The notes beneath the pieces were generated by a model. It made no database searches. It was not told the DNA's origin and saw only the letters and a program-made list of their open reading frames with translations. Both the position numbers and the translations under genes were made by a program. A stretch of DNA of 64,000 nucleotides. Source: a virus. Location of the stretch: the IMG/VR virus record IMGVR_UViG_3300036774_000066, positions 1 through 64,000 of that record, one strand, 5' to 3'. Shown one piece after another: positions 32,450 through 40,159 of this stretch (its first letter is position 1; the number at the start of each line of letters is the position of its first letter).

Positions 32450-32778
32450 TGCCTAATCTTCCCCTCTAACGTCTCACATGCATCCTCACACTCTTTCCTT
32501 GACCCGTAGTAAAACGGAACAAAGTCAGAACATCTTTCTGGTGTCTTTGCATTCCCCAACAACATCTCGGTATTCGTATTCACTGCCTCACCCAATGTCT
32601 CTATGTGAAATGCCTTCTGTGAAGCAGAATATTCAGCAAGGCAAATAGGAAAGGCCAACAACTTCTCTTTCAAAGCGTTCCAGATTCTACACACATCGTC
32701 ATGCACCTGTCCAGGCAACTCCAATGCAAGACATCGAACACACTTCTCCATCTCATCAAGTTCTGGCATAGTGCCCAT
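32446..32778 (-). CDS. hypothetical protein
   Basis: A 110-residue protein from ATG 32778 (GAGGAG 5 bases upstream). It is helical with six cysteines spread through it (KCVRCLALELPG near the start, CEDACETLEG at the end). No family is recognised. Confidence 0.55.
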   Translation of the reverse strand: MGTMPELDEMEKCVRCLALELPGQVHDDVCRIWNALKEKLLAFPICLAEYSASQKAFHIETLGEAVNTNTEMLLGNAKTPERCSDFVPFYYGSRKECEDACETLEGKIRQ

Positions 32779-32780
32779 AC

Positions 32781-32966
32781 TCACTCCTCTGTCAACTCAG
32801 AGTGCATCTTCTTGATATGTCGCCGGAGTAACCGTAAAGCCTCACCAGCAGTAAATCCATGCTCTCGGTCTTTTCCAATCATCACCTTAAACTCCCGACA
32901 CACAGCACAATGAAGCAAGTACCCGATACGGTCATCCCCAAAAACTTCCCCTATCTTCTTTGCCAT
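32781..32966 (-). CDS. small C2H2-like zinc protein
   Basis: A 61-residue protein. CAVC at 20-23 and H-x(4)-H (HIKKMH) near 50-55 with an amphipathic helix between (TAGEALRLLRRHIKKMH) match a C2H2-type finger with a longer spacing. GGGAG precedes the ATG. It may bind DNA. Confidence 0.6.
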   Translation of the reverse strand: MAKKIGEVFGDDRIGYLLHCAVCREFKVMIGKDREHGFTAGEALRLLRRHIKKMHSELTEE

Positions 32967-32993
32967 CGGACTTCTCCCTCAATTTCCTTTCCT

Positions 32994-33011
32994 CGCGTGC
33001 GTGCGCGTGCG
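32994..33011. other. alternating purine-pyrimidine tract
   Basis: Eighteen bases of unbroken CG/TG alternation lie between two small genes. Such tracts can adopt Z-DNA under negative supercoiling. Nothing else distinguishes the site. Confidence 0.5.
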
Positions 33012-33012
33012 C

Positions 33013-33390
33013 CTACATGCGAACGTCTGCGCGGGTAAGGTCTTCACACCCCTGCTTCATCCGCTTCCCTACAAGCCTTTCCCGTGGTCCATCCGGTTTC
33101 TTATCGGGAGAGGAAGAAGACCCCTGTGCCTTCACAGAATCACTGGTTGTTCCTTCCTCAAAAGGAAACCCCTCTCTTCTTATCCACGTCAAAGGGTCAA
33201 CAACATCTTTATCTTTTTTGTAAGCTGGATTATTTGCCCCACAGCGAATACAAAATTTCTTATTCTCATAGGTATAATACTGAGCATCCTCATAACCTCG
33301 AAACGCATTCAAAACTCTTTTCGTCTCTCCAGTATAAGCCTTGACAACAAACCTATGACCAAACAACAGACAAATCAGCTTTGTCAACAT
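33013..33390 (-). CDS. DUF1660-like phage protein
   Basis: A 125-residue protein. MLTKLICLLFGHRFVVK at the start and KFCIRCGANNP near 45-55 match the short DUF1660-type phage proteins (Leu-rich LFGH start, then one CxxC). The remaining 70 residues are polar, Pro/Ser/Lys rich, and probably disordered. The function is unknown. Confidence 0.6.
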   Translation of the reverse strand: MLTKLICLLFGHRFVVKAYTGETKRVLNAFRGYEDAQYYTYENKKFCIRCGANNPAYKKDKDVVDPLTWIRREGFPFEEGTTSDSVKAQGSSSSPDKKPDGPRERLVGKRMKQGCEDLTRADVRM

Positions 33391-33410
33391 AAAATCACCT
33401 TTCTGATATG

Positions 33411-33644
33411 CTACTCCAAATCAAGCGTTGTCTGCTTTTTCATGTACTCTTCAATACGCTTTTTTCTCTCTATCCTCTCTGCTTTCCGATCTTCTTTGTC
33501 CTTCTTCGCCAGTGCCTTCAAATCCTCCACATTGACAGGACGGTCATTCTTGTAATCCCAAATATACTCAGTTACCTTTCCATCTGCACCCCTGAAACGT
33601 ATTCCTCCATACGCTTTGCATATCATCCTAAGTCCTGCACCCAT
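33411..33644 (-). CDS. hypothetical small protein
   Basis: A 77-residue protein from the second of two adjacent ATGs (AGGAGG 4 bases upstream). It has a short beta start (GGIRFRGADGKVTEYIWDY) and a highly charged helix (KDKEDRKAERIERKKRIEEY) likely to be a coiled coil. Confidence 0.6.
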   Translation of the reverse strand: MGAGLRMICKAYGGIRFRGADGKVTEYIWDYKNDRPVNVEDLKALAKKDKEDRKAERIERKKRIEEYMKKQTTLDLE

Positions 33645-33988
33645 CATTCCTCCTCATAAAAATCTCTGCGCGGACTCCCAAGGGCAGGGACAAGATACCG
33701 AGTACAGCTATCACAAAAGATATTCAAAAACTTGCATTTTGTAACCCGTGTGTCACACACAACAGGCGAAGCAATCCTCTCTGTCAACTTGTCAACTAAC
33801 TCCACCCAATTGTACGCTGGTGAACCTGAACCATCACTAACCCAAATACCAGGAGGAACTTCTTGTCCCACAGGAATACCCTTAATGTCCAGACGTTCCG
33901 CGATTTTTGCCAAGTATGCGCCAAAAACTGTCAAAACGCTCTCCGGGTATTCTGGTCCGGCAACTGTAATGACACTGTGATTTGTCAT
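33644..33988 (-). CDS. hypothetical protein
   Basis: A 114-residue protein from ATG 33988, which overlaps the preceding TGA, with AGGGA upstream. It has an IPVGQEVPPGIWV segment and a C-terminal CKFLNIFCDSC cluster that may bind a metal. It shares an ATGATG junction with the next gene. Confidence 0.55.
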   Translation of the reverse strand: MTNHSVITVAGPEYPESVLTVFGAYLAKIAERLDIKGIPVGQEVPPGIWVSDGSGSPAYNWVELVDKLTERIASPVVCDTRVTKCKFLNIFCDSCTRYLVPALGSPRRDFYEEE

Positions 33989-34176
33989 CCCTGCTGTCCC
34001 TTCTTTTTCTCTTCCCATGCCGCCTTAACAATACGTAATGCATCATCACGAATAATAGTCCTATATGCCCGAACCCCCTTGGCAACCTCTTTGTCAATTT
34101 CCCGTGCGTGCTCCCCACAATACTTCTGAAAGCAGACGCATCCGCAGATTACGCACTTCTTGGACATCTTAGCCAT
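33985..34176 (-). CDS. small zinc-binding protein
   Basis: A 63-residue protein. CVICGCVCFQKYCGEH at 8-23 gives a CxxC...CxxH site, followed by a basic helix (DKEVAKGVRAYRTIIRDDAL). Such mini-proteins are common in this region and presumably bind nucleic acid or protein. Confidence 0.6.
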   Translation of the reverse strand: MAKMSKKCVICGCVCFQKYCGEHAREIDKEVAKGVRAYRTIIRDDALRIVKAAWEEKKKGQQG

Positions 34177-34191
34177 AGAAACACCTTCTTA

Positions 34192-34383
34192 CTACTCACT
34201 ATGTCTATCCGCAGTTGGACCTTCTGTATGAGGATTATACATCTCCCACTGGTCAGTCCTTCGGTTATACCTTGACAAACCGACAACATTTTGCGGTTGC
34301 CGTCTCTCAAGATTCTGCTTGCTGTAGGTATAATCACCAATGCGGACAGAATCACCGATTACATGAAACTGCAATTCAGACAT
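34192..34383 (-). CDS. hypothetical small protein
   Basis: A 63-residue protein with a short beta start (ELQFHVIGDSVRIGDYTYS) and an Asn/Arg/Gln-rich polar end. The ATG overlaps the upstream gene's tail, with GGAAG upstream. No family is recognised. Confidence 0.55.
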   Translation of the reverse strand: MSELQFHVIGDSVRIGDYTYSKQNLERRQPQNVVGLSRYNRRTDQWEMYNPHTEGPTADRHSE

Positions 34384-34384
34384 A

Positions 34385-34669
34385 TCAATAGCTTCCTGTC
34401 AATCTACGAAAAAGATCAACGTCCTTTGGTCTTGACTTGACCTTCAAAGTAAAAGACTCCCCTCCTAAACTCACTTGGTCAAACGTAACCATTTCCCCGT
34501 TATGCATCTTGAATGTATCTCGATAATTACTCACACTTCCAGCAGAGACAAGTATCTTTCTTCCTGAAGGGTCAAGTGTTCTTCTCATTGCAGAATGTTC
34601 CGTAACATCAGGAAATATGAAAAGGTCTTCCGGCGCATTCTCCGAGTCCTTAAAAACAATGTATTTCAT
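34385..34669 (-). CDS. conserved small phage protein
   Basis: A 94-residue protein starting MKYIVFKDSENAPEDLFIFP at ATG 34669 (GGAGG 5 bases upstream). The beginning, with F-P and H-S-x-M and the later VSAGSVS, resembles a small conserved family I have seen in large phages. It is a compact beta-rich protein. The function is unknown. Confidence 0.6.
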   Translation of the reverse strand: MKYIVFKDSENAPEDLFIFPDVTEHSAMRRTLDPSGRKILVSAGSVSNYRDTFKMHNGEMVTFDQVSLGGESFTLKVKSRPKDVDLFRRLTGSY

Positions 34670-34681
34670 GTCAACCTCCAA

Positions 34682-35071
34682 TCAAAATACCCTTGCCTCT
34701 GCACTATTTGGAGACACAGCCGTTTGCTTCTTTCTTCGCATCTTTACAACTTTTAGACCATACTCTTCGGCTATGTTATTCATCAGGGTTTTCAGGTCTT
34801 CCACTTTATTCGGGTCTTTCGACCAATGCCCCGCATGTCCCAACACATACGCTGTATTCCCACCAACCAAAAGCATTCGGTATCCGTCTGCATGATGAGA
34901 TTCTATTGCTGTTGCTGCATTGCAATGATTCCCCGAAGATATATCTACTGGTCTTCCTCGTGTCGTCTGTAAATGCAAGACTGCCTCGTATACCTTCTTT
35001 CCAAACTCCGGGTCATCTCGGATCAGGTGCAAGGCATCATTCAAAACCAGCAACGTAGAGTTGAATCCCAT
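34682..35071 (-). CDS. conserved phage protein of unknown function
   Basis: A 129-residue protein. VLNDALHLIRDDPEFGKKV at 8-26, then DISSGNHCNAATAIESHHAD at 43-62 and GGNTAYVLG near 70-78, form a well-known unknown family from phages of many hosts. The conserved His cluster (NHCNAA, ESHHAD) could bind a metal. A basic KMRRKKQT patch is near the end. Confidence 0.65.
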   Translation of the reverse strand: MGFNSTLLVLNDALHLIRDDPEFGKKVYEAVLHLQTTRGRPVDISSGNHCNAATAIESHHADGYRMLLVGGNTAYVLGHAGHWSKDPNKVEDLKTLMNNIAEEYGLKVVKMRRKKQTAVSPNSAEARVF

Positions 35072-35074
35072 AAA

Positions 35075-35416
35075 TCAATCCTTCCGTCTTAAAAAATTTG
35101 AGTGAGTATCATCAGAACAATCACGGCACTTGTTTGAGATAGCCCGGCGAACCTCCTCCGGTGCAGAACCAAGATAATGACACTCCACACACTCACCCTT
35201 ACGTGTAGGCTTTTTCCTTCTGTTCCACACTTCCCTAAATGTCAATCCCTCTCGGGAAAACCTTGTAGAGTCTGAAAACCATATCCCACACTGACGACAC
35301 GAGATTCCATAACCTCTGTCATCAAGGTCCGTACTTCCACACAAAGGGCAAGGCTCTAAAGCCTCCCGTACAGAACTACCCGATTCCTTCTTCCTGTCTA
35401 TCAGTTTCTTTGTCAC
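35075..35416 (-). CDS. Lar-like zinc-ribbon protein
   Basis: A 113-residue protein. GTG at 35416 is chosen because AGGAG lies 6 bases upstream. Residues 22-62 (CPLCGS...CRQCG...WNRR) follow the restriction-alleviation (Lar) layout: two CxxC pairs and a final W-N-R-R. A second zinc site (CVECH, CRDCSDD) follows. Lar-type proteins modulate host restriction, but many similar ribbons have unknown roles. Confidence 0.6.
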   Translation of the reverse strand: MTKKLIDRKKESGSSVREALEPCPLCGSTDLDDRGYGISCRQCGIWFSDSTRFSREGLTFREVWNRRKKPTRKGECVECHYLGSAPEEVRRAISNKCRDCSDDTHSNFLRRKD

Positions 35417-35870
35417 AATCCTCTCCTTCTGAAAACGCATCCTCGTAGTCTATTGACATACAAAAAGCCGCAAACTGTTCCCACCACTCCCCATAAGGCA
35501 TCTTCTCGGGAAAACGCTCTGGAGTCTTTTTCTGCTCGGCCTTCCAGTAATGCACAAACCGCATCAAGTCATCCTGCTCACCCTCTATGAATTTCCCCAA
35601 ATCAATCTCATTCTCCTCCGGTGGACTCTCCGATTGTGTCCACTCATTCCACGCCAATATCGCTGCTACCTCAGACGTTGTTCCAGTTTCAGGACCAGAC
35701 CAGCAATGCCTTTTGTCACATCCGCACACGTAAACACCCTCACTGTACTCCTGCACACTGGCAGAACCACCACAGCGTTTACACCTCAGAATCTCGGGCG
35801 GCAGTGTATTCTTTGCTCTCATACTAATCTCGCTCGGTGAAACCATTCGGTTAATTGACCTGTCGGGCAT
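35376..35870 (-). CDS. Lar-like zinc-ribbon protein with acidic C-terminal domain
   Basis: A 164-residue protein. CKRCGG...CGCDKRHC at 29-56 and AILAWNEW near 71-78 reproduce the Lar pattern, as in the adjacent gene, so the two may be paralogues with different tails. The second half is acidic and aromatic (MPYGEWWEQFAAFCMSIDYE) and looks like a separate small helical domain. GGAG precedes the ATG. Confidence 0.65.
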   Translation of the reverse strand: MPDRSINRMVSPSEISMRAKNTLPPEILRCKRCGGSASVQEYSEGVYVCGCDKRHCWSGPETGTTSEVAAILAWNEWTQSESPPEENEIDLGKFIEGEQDDLMRFVHYWKAEQKKTPERFPEKMPYGEWWEQFAAFCMSIDYEDAFSEGEDCDKETDRQEEGIG

Positions 35871-35872
35871 AG

Positions 35873-36184
35873 TTATGCTCCTTCGGAGTACAGCAATTTA
35901 CACCTCTTCACATCCGCTTCCATTTCCTCTCGAATTATCTTCCTCGCTGCAACCAACCCATCAAATACTTTTTCTTCTTTACTTAAATTCTCAATCGCAA
36001 TGTTGATCCTGTTAATGATCCTTCCAAGACAAGACCAAGGAACAAACTCTTCCTTCTTGTCAGGAATTTCTTGGGCTTGTGTGTTCTTGTCCAACGCCTC
36101 TGTCAAAGTCTGAATTGAACTCACCAAACAGTCAAGATGACGTGACGCATTTTCACCAAAATGTATCTCTGTTGAATCAGCCAT
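35873..36184 (-). CDS. hypothetical helical protein
   Basis: A 103-residue protein from ATG 36184 (AGGAG 7 bases upstream). It has long amphipathic helices (VSSIQTLTEALDKNTQAQE, then IINRINIAIENLSKEEKVFD) typical of a coiled-coil dimer. No family is recognised. Confidence 0.6.
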   Translation of the reverse strand: MADSTEIHFGENASRHLDCLVSSIQTLTEALDKNTQAQEIPDKKEEFVPWSCLGRIINRINIAIENLSKEEKVFDGLVAARKIIREEMEADVKRCKLLYSEGA

Positions 36185-36383
36185 TGTGGTTCTCCTTAGA
36201 CAACAAGTTGGACTTCTCCTCTGTAAACTCCACCTCTTCGGCATTACCCTTCCATCTCTTCACGGGTGCTTGATGTTTAAGAAAACTTGCAGGAATACCA
36301 ACGGCAAGGGCAACCCTGTCTGCCATCTGGTTAATAATCCTGTCAAAGTCGATATTCCCGTATGTCATCCACACATTCAGCAT
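36177..36383 (-). CDS. hypothetical small protein
   Basis: A 68-residue protein. It has a helix (FDRIINQMADRVALAVGIPA) and a charged C terminus. GGAGGG precedes the ATG, and its end overlaps the next gene's start by 8 bases. Confidence 0.6.
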   Translation of the reverse strand: MLNVWMTYGNIDFDRIINQMADRVALAVGIPASFLKHQAPVKRWKGNAEEVEFTEEKSNLLSKENHNG

Positions 36384-36385
36384 AG

Positions 36386-36601
36386 TTACCCTCCCACATC
36401 CTCTATTTTCTCAGACTCAAGAAGTTCGTGGACCCCAACACCAATCTGCACCCCGCATTCAACCGCGTCCTCAATACACCCCTGAATCTCGTAGTAGTAT
36501 GACGTAAACTTCTTCACAAACCCCGTAGTATCATTCCACCTGTCAAACAAGTTCAAGGCGCGTCTCTTTGCAAAGTCTACTTCGCCTTTGGTGCAACCCA
36601 T
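36386..36601 (-). CDS. hypothetical small protein
   Basis: A 71-residue protein with GGAGGA before the ATG. It has a basic helical start (AKRRALNLFDRWNDTTGFV) and a Cys pair in a Gly/Val-rich stretch (CIEDAVECGVQIGVGV). No family is recognised. Confidence 0.6.
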   Translation of the reverse strand: MGCTKGEVDFAKRRALNLFDRWNDTTGFVKKFTSYYYEIQGCIEDAVECGVQIGVGVHELLESEKIEDVGG

Positions 36602-36604
36602 AAA

Positions 36605-36820
36605 CTATTCCTCCACCTTATCCCATTCATCCGCGTCCATCAACGCCTTCATGACTGCCCTCTTGGTTTCTCTCCGGGCTTCATTGTATCCCTTTTCAAA
36701 GCAAAACTGCTGCTCTGAATGTAAACCACCAGTTCCAACTCTGGGTAACGTCCGTGGCTTCTTGACCTTCGCGTTCTTAATAATCCTGTAGATTTTCCTC
36801 ATGTCCTTGATTGTCACCAT
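36605..36820 (-). CDS. hypothetical basic small protein
   Basis: A 71-residue protein with GGAGTGACTT before the ATG. It is basic in the first half (RKIYRIIKNAKVKKPRTLPR) and helical in the second (EARRETKRAVMKALMDADEW). It may bind nucleic acid. Confidence 0.6.
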   Translation of the reverse strand: MVTIKDMRKIYRIIKNAKVKKPRTLPRVGTGGLHSEQQFCFEKGYNEARRETKRAVMKALMDADEWDKVEE

Positions 36821-37074
36821 AAGTCACTCCTCTTTACAAACTTCGCATTCATCTCCTCCCACACAGCTTTGCAGCAATCACATCCGTTCTTATCCGGTGC
36901 AAACTGGCACACAAACTTCGCCGGACAGTCTTGACACTTAACAGTATTTTCTTGTTTCTTCGGCTCTGATTTTTTCTTGCTCATACTATCTACTTCCTTT
37001 GGTTTTTCACACTCTCCACAGTTAATACAATGTAATATTCTCGGTGCCTTGACACACCAGATTCTATTTGCCAT
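36814..37074 (-). CDS. small cysteine-rich zinc protein
   Basis: An 86-residue protein from ATG 37074 (GAGGAGG 9 bases upstream). It has one CINCGEC cluster near 16-22 and a second set, CQDCPAKFVCQFAPDKNGCD, near 47-66, giving eight cysteines in two probable zinc sites. An alternative start (MSKKKSEP) lies 30 codons further in. Confidence 0.55.
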   Translation of the reverse strand: MANRIWCVKAPRILHCINCGECEKPKEVDSMSKKKSEPKKQENTVKCQDCPAKFVCQFAPDKNGCDCCKAVWEEMNAKFVKRSDLW

Positions 37075-37088
37075 ATTGAACAACCTCC

Positions 37089-37238
37089 TCACTTCCAAGC
37101 AATAACAAGATGTCCACACAAAACAAGTTTACAAACAATAAAACAGACTACCCACACCGGAATAAACGTCAGACAAAACACCTTAAATTGTCTTCTTCGC
37201 TCGTATTTCTCCCATGCTGCCCAACGGACTCTTAGCAT
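37089..37238 (-). CDS. 49-residue membrane protein
   Basis: Starts at ATG 37238 with GAGG 7 bases upstream and ends just before the ribosome site of the next gene. A basic head (WEKYERRRQFK) is followed by one hydrophobic segment of about 20 residues (FCLTFIPVWVVCFIVCKLVL). A single-pass inner-membrane peptide with a cytoplasmic N terminus is likely. The function is unknown. Confidence 0.6.
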   Translation of the reverse strand: MLRVRWAAWEKYERRRQFKVFCLTFIPVWVVCFIVCKLVLCGHLVIAWK

Positions 37239-37240
37239 AG

Positions 37241-37648
37241 TTAATCCTCACACAAAGGAAACATGCCTAAGTGCAGATTCAGCTTTTCAAGATGTTCTTT
37301 CAACTCCACCATACTTTTCTTCCCAAACCCAAAATTAAAACGACGTAAATCCCATTCTGTGTGTCTTACCAAATCAAAATACGTGACAATTCCAAGGTTG
37401 TGAAAAAGAACATAGTGTCTTACGCGCAATTCGTTAGTGTCTATCTTCTTTTTAAGCAACTCACACATATCAGACTTAATATCACACTCTGCAACCGTAG
37501 CATCATCTCTCGCCCTCTTTTCCTCCTCTACCAACCTATCAAACTCCTTCAAAGCAACTTGATACATAAAGCCCAAGACATCATCTGGAATAGTAGAATC
37601 TACTTTTCGTATCCGCACATAAGCATTAGCAATGTCGGACCTCTTCAT
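37241..37648 (-). CDS. RNA polymerase alpha-CTD-like protein
   Basis: A 135-residue protein. The last 60 residues resemble the C-terminal domain of bacterial RpoA: L-x(3)-LGIVTYFDLVRHTEWDLRRF (near 82-104) corresponds to the first helix-hairpin-helix half, and GFGKKSMVELKEHLEKLNLH at 107-126 to the RpoA stretch that contacts UP elements and activators. The first 60 residues are a separate helical domain unlike the alpha N-terminal domain. It could bind promoter DNA, or compete with host alpha for sigma or activators. GGGAG precedes the ATG. Confidence 0.75.
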   Translation of the reverse strand: MKRSDIANAYVRIRKVDSTIPDDVLGFMYQVALKEFDRLVEEEKRARDDATVAECDIKSDMCELLKKKIDTNELRVRHYVLFHNLGIVTYFDLVRHTEWDLRRFNFGFGKKSMVELKEHLEKLNLHLGMFPLCED

Positions 37649-37659
37649 AACATGCTCCC

Positions 37660-37836
37660 TTACTCAGAAACACCAAAGGTTACATCAAACTGACCAAGGG
37701 AATCAGGGTGTTCTCCCCACCACTCAACATTGCACTCCTCTAATTTACAATCGGCCTTTCCGTCCGGGTAAACGCGCACGCACTTGTTACACCAGACACA
37801 AGCCTTCTTTAGATGATTTTCTCTGGCTTTACTCAC
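37660..37836 (-). CDS. small zinc-binding protein
   Basis: A 58-residue protein with GTG start 9 bases after GGAGG. CVWCNKC near 13-19 and CKLEEC near 30-35 form a compact zinc site, then WWGEHPDSLGQFDVTFGVSE. It fills the gap between the alpha-CTD-like gene and the gene at 37838. Confidence 0.6.
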   Translation of the reverse strand: MSKARENHLKKACVWCNKCVRVYPDGKADCKLEECNVEWWGEHPDSLGQFDVTFGVSE

Positions 37837-37837
37837 T

Positions 37838-38098
37838 TCACATTTCCTCCAACAAACCTTCCTGCACAGTATTGGTTTTCACAAACAGCTTTCTCTCCAA
37901 GGCAATTACTCTCACCCCGACACCTTTCTTAATTGACAATGCTGCGGCTTCCCTTACAGCGTCATCATAGTTTGACATCCCGCCCAATGATTTTTCAATT
38001 GCCTCTTTGTAATTTGATGGCACCGGGTAGCTTGGCGCGGGAATAGCCTTTATCTCAATAGACTTTTCATCTTCTGTTACCAAAAAATACTCTTTCAT
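37838..38098 (-). CDS. hypothetical small protein
   Basis: An 86-residue protein starting MKEYFLVTEDEKSIEIKAIP with AAGGAG before the ATG. It looks like a small alpha/beta fold (strand, Pro-rich turn, Ala-rich helix, strand GVGVRVIALERKLFV). No family is recognised. Confidence 0.65.
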   Translation of the reverse strand: MKEYFLVTEDEKSIEIKAIPAPSYPVPSNYKEAIEKSLGGMSNYDDAVREAAALSIKKGVGVRVIALERKLFVKTNTVQEGLLEEM

Positions 38099-38110
38099 AG
38101 TTGGGCTCCT

Positions 38111-38551
38111 TTACTTTACAACAATGCATCCACGGCAAATCACCTCAGACCACGGGGCTTTTATTCCACACGCAACAGGTACTTTCTCTATTAACCTGTA
38201 AACATGAGTAATACCCAAGTATTTCATCTCATTCACCGCGTTTTTCAAAACTTCTGCGTGTATTTCCGGGTCGTTTGACATTGGAGATTTACACCGGAAA
38301 CTAAGTTTCCACGTTATGCACTGCCTCGGTACAGTCTTTCCTTCTGCCGCAACTGCAAATAGCGACGTATGTACTTTCACAAAATCAGCAGGCACAATCA
38401 AGTCCCTTTCAATTTTCTCTTCATCCGTCTCCGTCCAACCGTTTTTCTTAGCTTCTTCTATTATCAATGCAAGTCCAAAGGACATATCTTCAATTCCTTC
38501 CTGTAAATCTGAATCCGGTCGTCTTGGCGCATCATAGCAAAACTCACTCAT
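38111..38551 (-). CDS. hypothetical protein
   Basis: A 146-residue protein with GGAGG before the ATG. It has a helical, acidic start and a second half of alternating strands (CITWKLSFRCKSPM, VYRLIEKVPVACGIKAPWSE) with several cysteines. No family is recognised. Confidence 0.6.
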   Translation of the reverse strand: MSEFCYDAPRRPDSDLQEGIEDMSFGLALIIEEAKKNGWTETDEEKIERDLIVPADFVKVHTSLFAVAAEGKTVPRQCITWKLSFRCKSPMSNDPEIHAEVLKNAVNEMKYLGITHVYRLIEKVPVACGIKAPWSEVICRGCIVVK

Positions 38552-38702
38552 CTTTTCCTCCGGTTTTCTCTTGTTGTATCTTCTCTGTTAGTTCTTTCTT
38601 TGAATACATCCCATCACAGACTTGACAAACCATCCATTTCTTTCCAACATTTACCATTGACCTTTCATATACCCACTTTCCACAACAATCACATGGCTCC
38701 AT
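38544..38702 (-). CDS. small zinc-ribbon protein
   Basis: A 52-residue protein from ATG 38702, with AAGGAG upstream; its stop overlaps the next ATG. CDCC at 4-7 and CQVC at 26-29 form a zinc ribbon, followed by a Lys/Glu helix. Confidence 0.6.
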   Translation of the reverse strand: MEPCDCCGKWVYERSMVNVGKKWMVCQVCDGMYSKKELTEKIQQEKTGGKDE

Positions 38703-38713
38703 AGCTTCTCTCC

Positions 38714-39028
38714 TTATTCTCCCTGTTCATCGACCCACTTTACAAAGTCATGTAATACCCAATTAGGCGTATCCTTATTCGCGTCGATATACCTTCTTAC
38801 AAGGGCAGGCAATACTTCTTTTAGTGGCTTTTCCAGTTTTGCAAAGCATCTCTCAGCTTCTTCTACTCTTGCTTTAATAAGCCTCAAGTGTGACTCTAAG
38901 GCCGACCGTTCATCTAACTGCTCTTCTTTTTTCTCTGTAGATATTAAAGGTATTCTCACTTCTCCAAACTCATGCGTAACTGATAGACCGGCCTTTCCCG
39001 CCTTGATAATATCATCCATTGTCAACAT
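38714..39028 (-). CDS. hypothetical helical protein
   Basis: A 104-residue protein with GAGGGA before the ATG. The middle is a long charged coiled-coil-like helix (LESHLRLIKARVEEAERCFA) and the end, NWVLHDFVKWVDEQGE, is a second amphipathic helix. No family is recognised. Confidence 0.6.
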   Translation of the reverse strand: MLTMDDIIKAGKAGLSVTHEFGEVRIPLISTEKKEEQLDERSALESHLRLIKARVEEAERCFAKLEKPLKEVLPALVRRYIDANKDTPNWVLHDFVKWVDEQGE

Positions 39029-39429
39029 AGTTCCCTCAATCTACGGACAACAAACGACATCTCAACAGGCTCACCAACCCCTTGACCAACAACAATACTA
39101 TCAACAAGGGCGGCAATCTCAGCCTTTAGCTTGTTGGTTGACGTGGAGGGAGAGGCTACCGCCTTCTCAGCGGTAGCAACCGCCTTTGACAAATAAACGG
39201 CTGATCGTTTGCCCGATCCTCCGCATAAGTCACACCGTCCGTTATTACGACGATAGGTACTATTCAATATAATCCCATCACCGTTGCACTTAGGGCAAAT
39301 GTCTGCCTTGCGTTGTTCGCGATAACCAGCAGCAGGTTCCACATCCTCCAGCGCGGCATCCTCCAGCGCGGCATCCTCTGCGTGCAACCACTCCCCCTCG
39401 GTAATCATCTCTCCGTTGTATTCAGACAC
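39022..39429 (-). CDS. DnaJ-type zinc-finger protein
   Basis: A 135-residue protein, GTG start with GGAG 5 bases upstream. CPKCNGDG near 45-52 and CDLCGGSG near 66-73 are one pair of the CxxCxGxG motifs found in the DnaJ zinc domain, which binds unfolded protein. No J domain is present. A 15-bp direct repeat at 39343-39372 duplicates AALED near the N terminus. Confidence 0.65.
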   Translation of the reverse strand: MSEYNGEMITEGEWLHAEDAALEDAALEDVEPAAGYREQRKADICPKCNGDGIILNSTYRRNNGRCDLCGGSGKRSAVYLSKAVATAEKAVASPSTSTNKLKAEIAALVDSIVVGQGVGEPVEMSFVVRRLRELC

Positions 39430-39494
39430 AAAAGCTCCTTTGTTAAGCCGCGCCTATATGTAAAAATTCAACGCAGCATTTACCACAACGTCCG

Positions 39495-39917
39495 CTAAAC
39501 GGCTGACAGTTGCCGCAAATCAGCAATAATATCAACATATAAATACGGCTCTTTGTTCGTGTCGCACGCACTTACCATCCTATCGGCTATTGCGGCAATT
39601 TTATCTTTTAACTGCTGTACGTCTATGGAAGGAATCTCAGGCATTTCTCCAATCCTGTGACTTTCCAGACACTTCTTTACACACTGCCATCTTTCAATTA
39701 TCTCTCCCCAACCGCGCTGCTTCACAAAAATATCCAGATAATCCACCGCACTTGCAAGTTCTTTCTTTTCTTGGTCAACTACCTTTGGTCTATCCGCAAT
39801 CGGCTCAATTGGTGTAAACACCGCTTCTCCACCAAAACCCTTTACTGCCTCATGTAAACGTGGCAAGTCCCGAACTGGTATCCCGTCCTTAAACATCACT
39901 ACCATTTTCACAGGCAT
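39495..39917 (-). CDS. hypothetical protein
   Basis: A 140-residue protein from ATG 39917 (AAGGAGAAGTT upstream). A short beta start (VKMVVMFKDGIPVRD) is followed by helices (IIERWQCVKKCLESHRIG) and LKDKIAAIADRMVSACD. The end (YVDIIADLRQLSAV) resembles the end of the 39022 protein (VEMSFVVRRLRELC), so they may share a short C-terminal element. Confidence 0.6.
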   Translation of the reverse strand: MPVKMVVMFKDGIPVRDLPRLHEAVKGFGGEAVFTPIEPIADRPKVVDQEKKELASAVDYLDIFVKQRGWGEIIERWQCVKKCLESHRIGEMPEIPSIDVQQLKDKIAAIADRMVSACDTNKEPYLYVDIIADLRQLSAV

Positions 39918-39959
39918 AACTTCTCCTTTATCCCCAAACCCGTCGCGCTTCAAATCCAA

Positions 39960-40159
39960 TTCTCTCAGGTCTTACAAACCCCTCCAAAAAATTCCCTCTT
40001 CCACCTCTCCCTAACTGGTTCTTTACTTCTTTTTCCCCAACTTTTTTCTTCCCCCCGCCTTCACCTTCTGACTTCTCCGAATCCCCAACGCAACGGCTTC
40101 ATCCACTCTACTCTATACGCCCAAACCCCTCTTTTTCAATAGATGCATCATACAAACCC
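39960..40159. other. intergenic stretch, one possible micro-ORF
   Basis: No well-supported gene. The plus strand is pyrimidine-rich. A minus-strand frame at 40024-40107 (GTG start, 27 residues, MDEAVALGIRRSQKVKAGG then Lys-rich) is possible but has no clear ribosome site. A 12-codon frame follows GAGGG at about 40145. A leader or regulatory role for this stretch cannot be excluded. Confidence 0.3.

Noticed and set aside
40024-40107. 27-codon basic micro-ORF as a gene
   Set aside because: It has a GTG start without a ribosome site and is very short. It is mentioned only under the intergenic entry.
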